A stretch of 6,573 nt of DNA from CBDUUP01 sp965370435. Its GTDB lineage: Bacteria > Chloroflexota > Anaerolineae > Anaerolineales > UBA11579. Positions 6,161-6,573 of this stretch are shown here, piece by piece (position 1 is the stretch's first letter; each line of letters begins with the position of its first letter). The stretch covers positions 1 through 6,573 of the forward strand of contig CBDUUP010000258.1 in the NCBI GenBank assembly GCA_965370435.1, written 5' to 3'. Both the position numbers and the translations under genes were made by a program. Under the pieces are notes generated by a model. It was not told the origin of the DNA. It did no database searches and was given only the letters and a program-made list of their open reading frames with translations.

Positions 6161-6573
6161 CTAAGAATCTTTACCCAATTGCTTATAATATATCCTATCA
6201 TTCATGGCAATATAAAGCCTCCCTCTGACAGGATCAAAGGCAACAGCATCTATCCATCGAAAGTATGACCATCCCGGCAAAGGTTCCTCATGCAATGTCC
6301 CGTTACTATAAGTCCAGATATGTTTACCGCTGACAATCCATACATTGCCATCGTTATCCTCAAAAATATACCGTATCCCGTCACCTTTTTGCTCAGATAA
6401 GTCAAGCACCGTATGGGGTTCTTCATCAGGCGCAGTTGCAGGCATGCGATAAACGGTATTAACTCCTCTGTACCAGACAGATCCATCCTGGGTAACCAAC
6501 AACTGATATATAACATCATTAAATCGTGGGCCTGTATTTTGCCAGGTCTGCGTCCCGGAGTCATAAACAAAGG
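6161..6573 (-). CDS. C-terminal part of a Reg_prop-type beta-propeller protein (5' end beyond the window)
   Basis: On the minus strand the frame is open from the right edge (6572) down to TAG at 6163-6161, giving about 136 residues. The TTG at 6502 is not needed as a start, because the same frame continues upstream as FVYDSGTQTWQNTGPRFNDV. Two segments fit the 'two-component regulator propeller' repeat: VTQDGSVWYRGVNTVYRM and FEDNDGNVWIVSGKHIWTY (D.dG.vW pattern). A further blade-like segment follows, AVAFDPVRGRLYIAMNDRI. The protein ends soon after at QLGKDS, so what is seen is the last blades of a propeller. Such propellers can be the sensor part of histidine kinases or stand-alone, often exported, proteins. 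No membrane helix or kinase domain follows here, so this C-terminus is the propeller itself. It is convergent with the LVIVD gene and similarly AT-rich. Confidence 0.7.
   Translation of the reverse strand, partial: FVYDSGTQTWQNTGPRFNDVIYQLLVTQDGSVWYRGVNTVYRMPATAPDEEPHTVLDLSEQKGDGIRYIFEDNDGNVWIVSGKHIWTYSNGTLHEEPLPGWSYFRWIDAVAFDPVRGRLYIAMNDRIYYKQLGKDS

Noticed and set aside
1..6573. CRISPR array, tRNA or rRNA genes, toxin-antitoxin or defence system
   Set aside because: No regularly spaced direct repeats, no tRNA-like cloverleaf sequence, no rRNA stretches and no recognisable defence or toxin proteins were seen on either strand.

Overview
The window looks like chromosomal DNA from an uncultured, fairly GC-rich bacterium, probably a Chloroflexota (Anaerolineae-like) genome or metagenome contig. 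The basis is indirect: the style of the SecA, adenosine deaminase and metallo-hydrolase proteins, the LVIVD and Reg_prop propeller proteins, and the 'ACCAC..AGACAC' repeats between genes. No rRNA or other taxonomic marker is present, so the assignment is tentative.

Layout. (1) 1-1922, + strand: the 3' part of secA, the preprotein translocase ATPase, entering from the left edge. It is split by a one-base frame change in a run of six G at 646-651. Both halves are clearly SecA; the second carries the scaffold end of the protein and a strongly basic tail. (2) 1923-2223: an AT-richer spacer with one dispersed-repeat fragment and a plausible promoter with an overlapping inverted repeat. (3) 2224-3288, +: an adenosine deaminase-family enzyme with a complete catalytic set. 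(4) 3298-3363: a long, nearly perfect hairpin repeat that ends just before the ribosome binding site of the next gene. (5) 3376-4203, +: a metallo-beta-lactamase-fold hydrolase with all metal ligands. (6) 4204-5810: visibly AT-richer DNA encoding a five-TM membrane protein with an extracytoplasmic LVIVD-repeat beta-propeller. (7) 5811-6160: non-coding DNA holding a degenerate second copy of the last ~150 bp of the metallo-hydrolase gene and another dispersed-repeat fragment. (8) 6161-6573, - strand: the C-terminal end of a second propeller protein (Reg_prop type), running off the right edge.

The genes do not form an obvious pathway. SecA is housekeeping; the deaminase acts in purine salvage; the metallo-hydrolase has no definable substrate. 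The most structured part is the right half: an AT-rich propeller gene lies between an intact hydrolase gene and a relic of that gene's 3' end, which suggests insertion or duplication followed by deletion. I see no convincing previously undescribed multi-gene system. The points worth checking are the secA frameshift, the unusually long SecA scaffold/wing region with its polybasic tail, the hairpin repeat family, and the duplicated hydrolase end.
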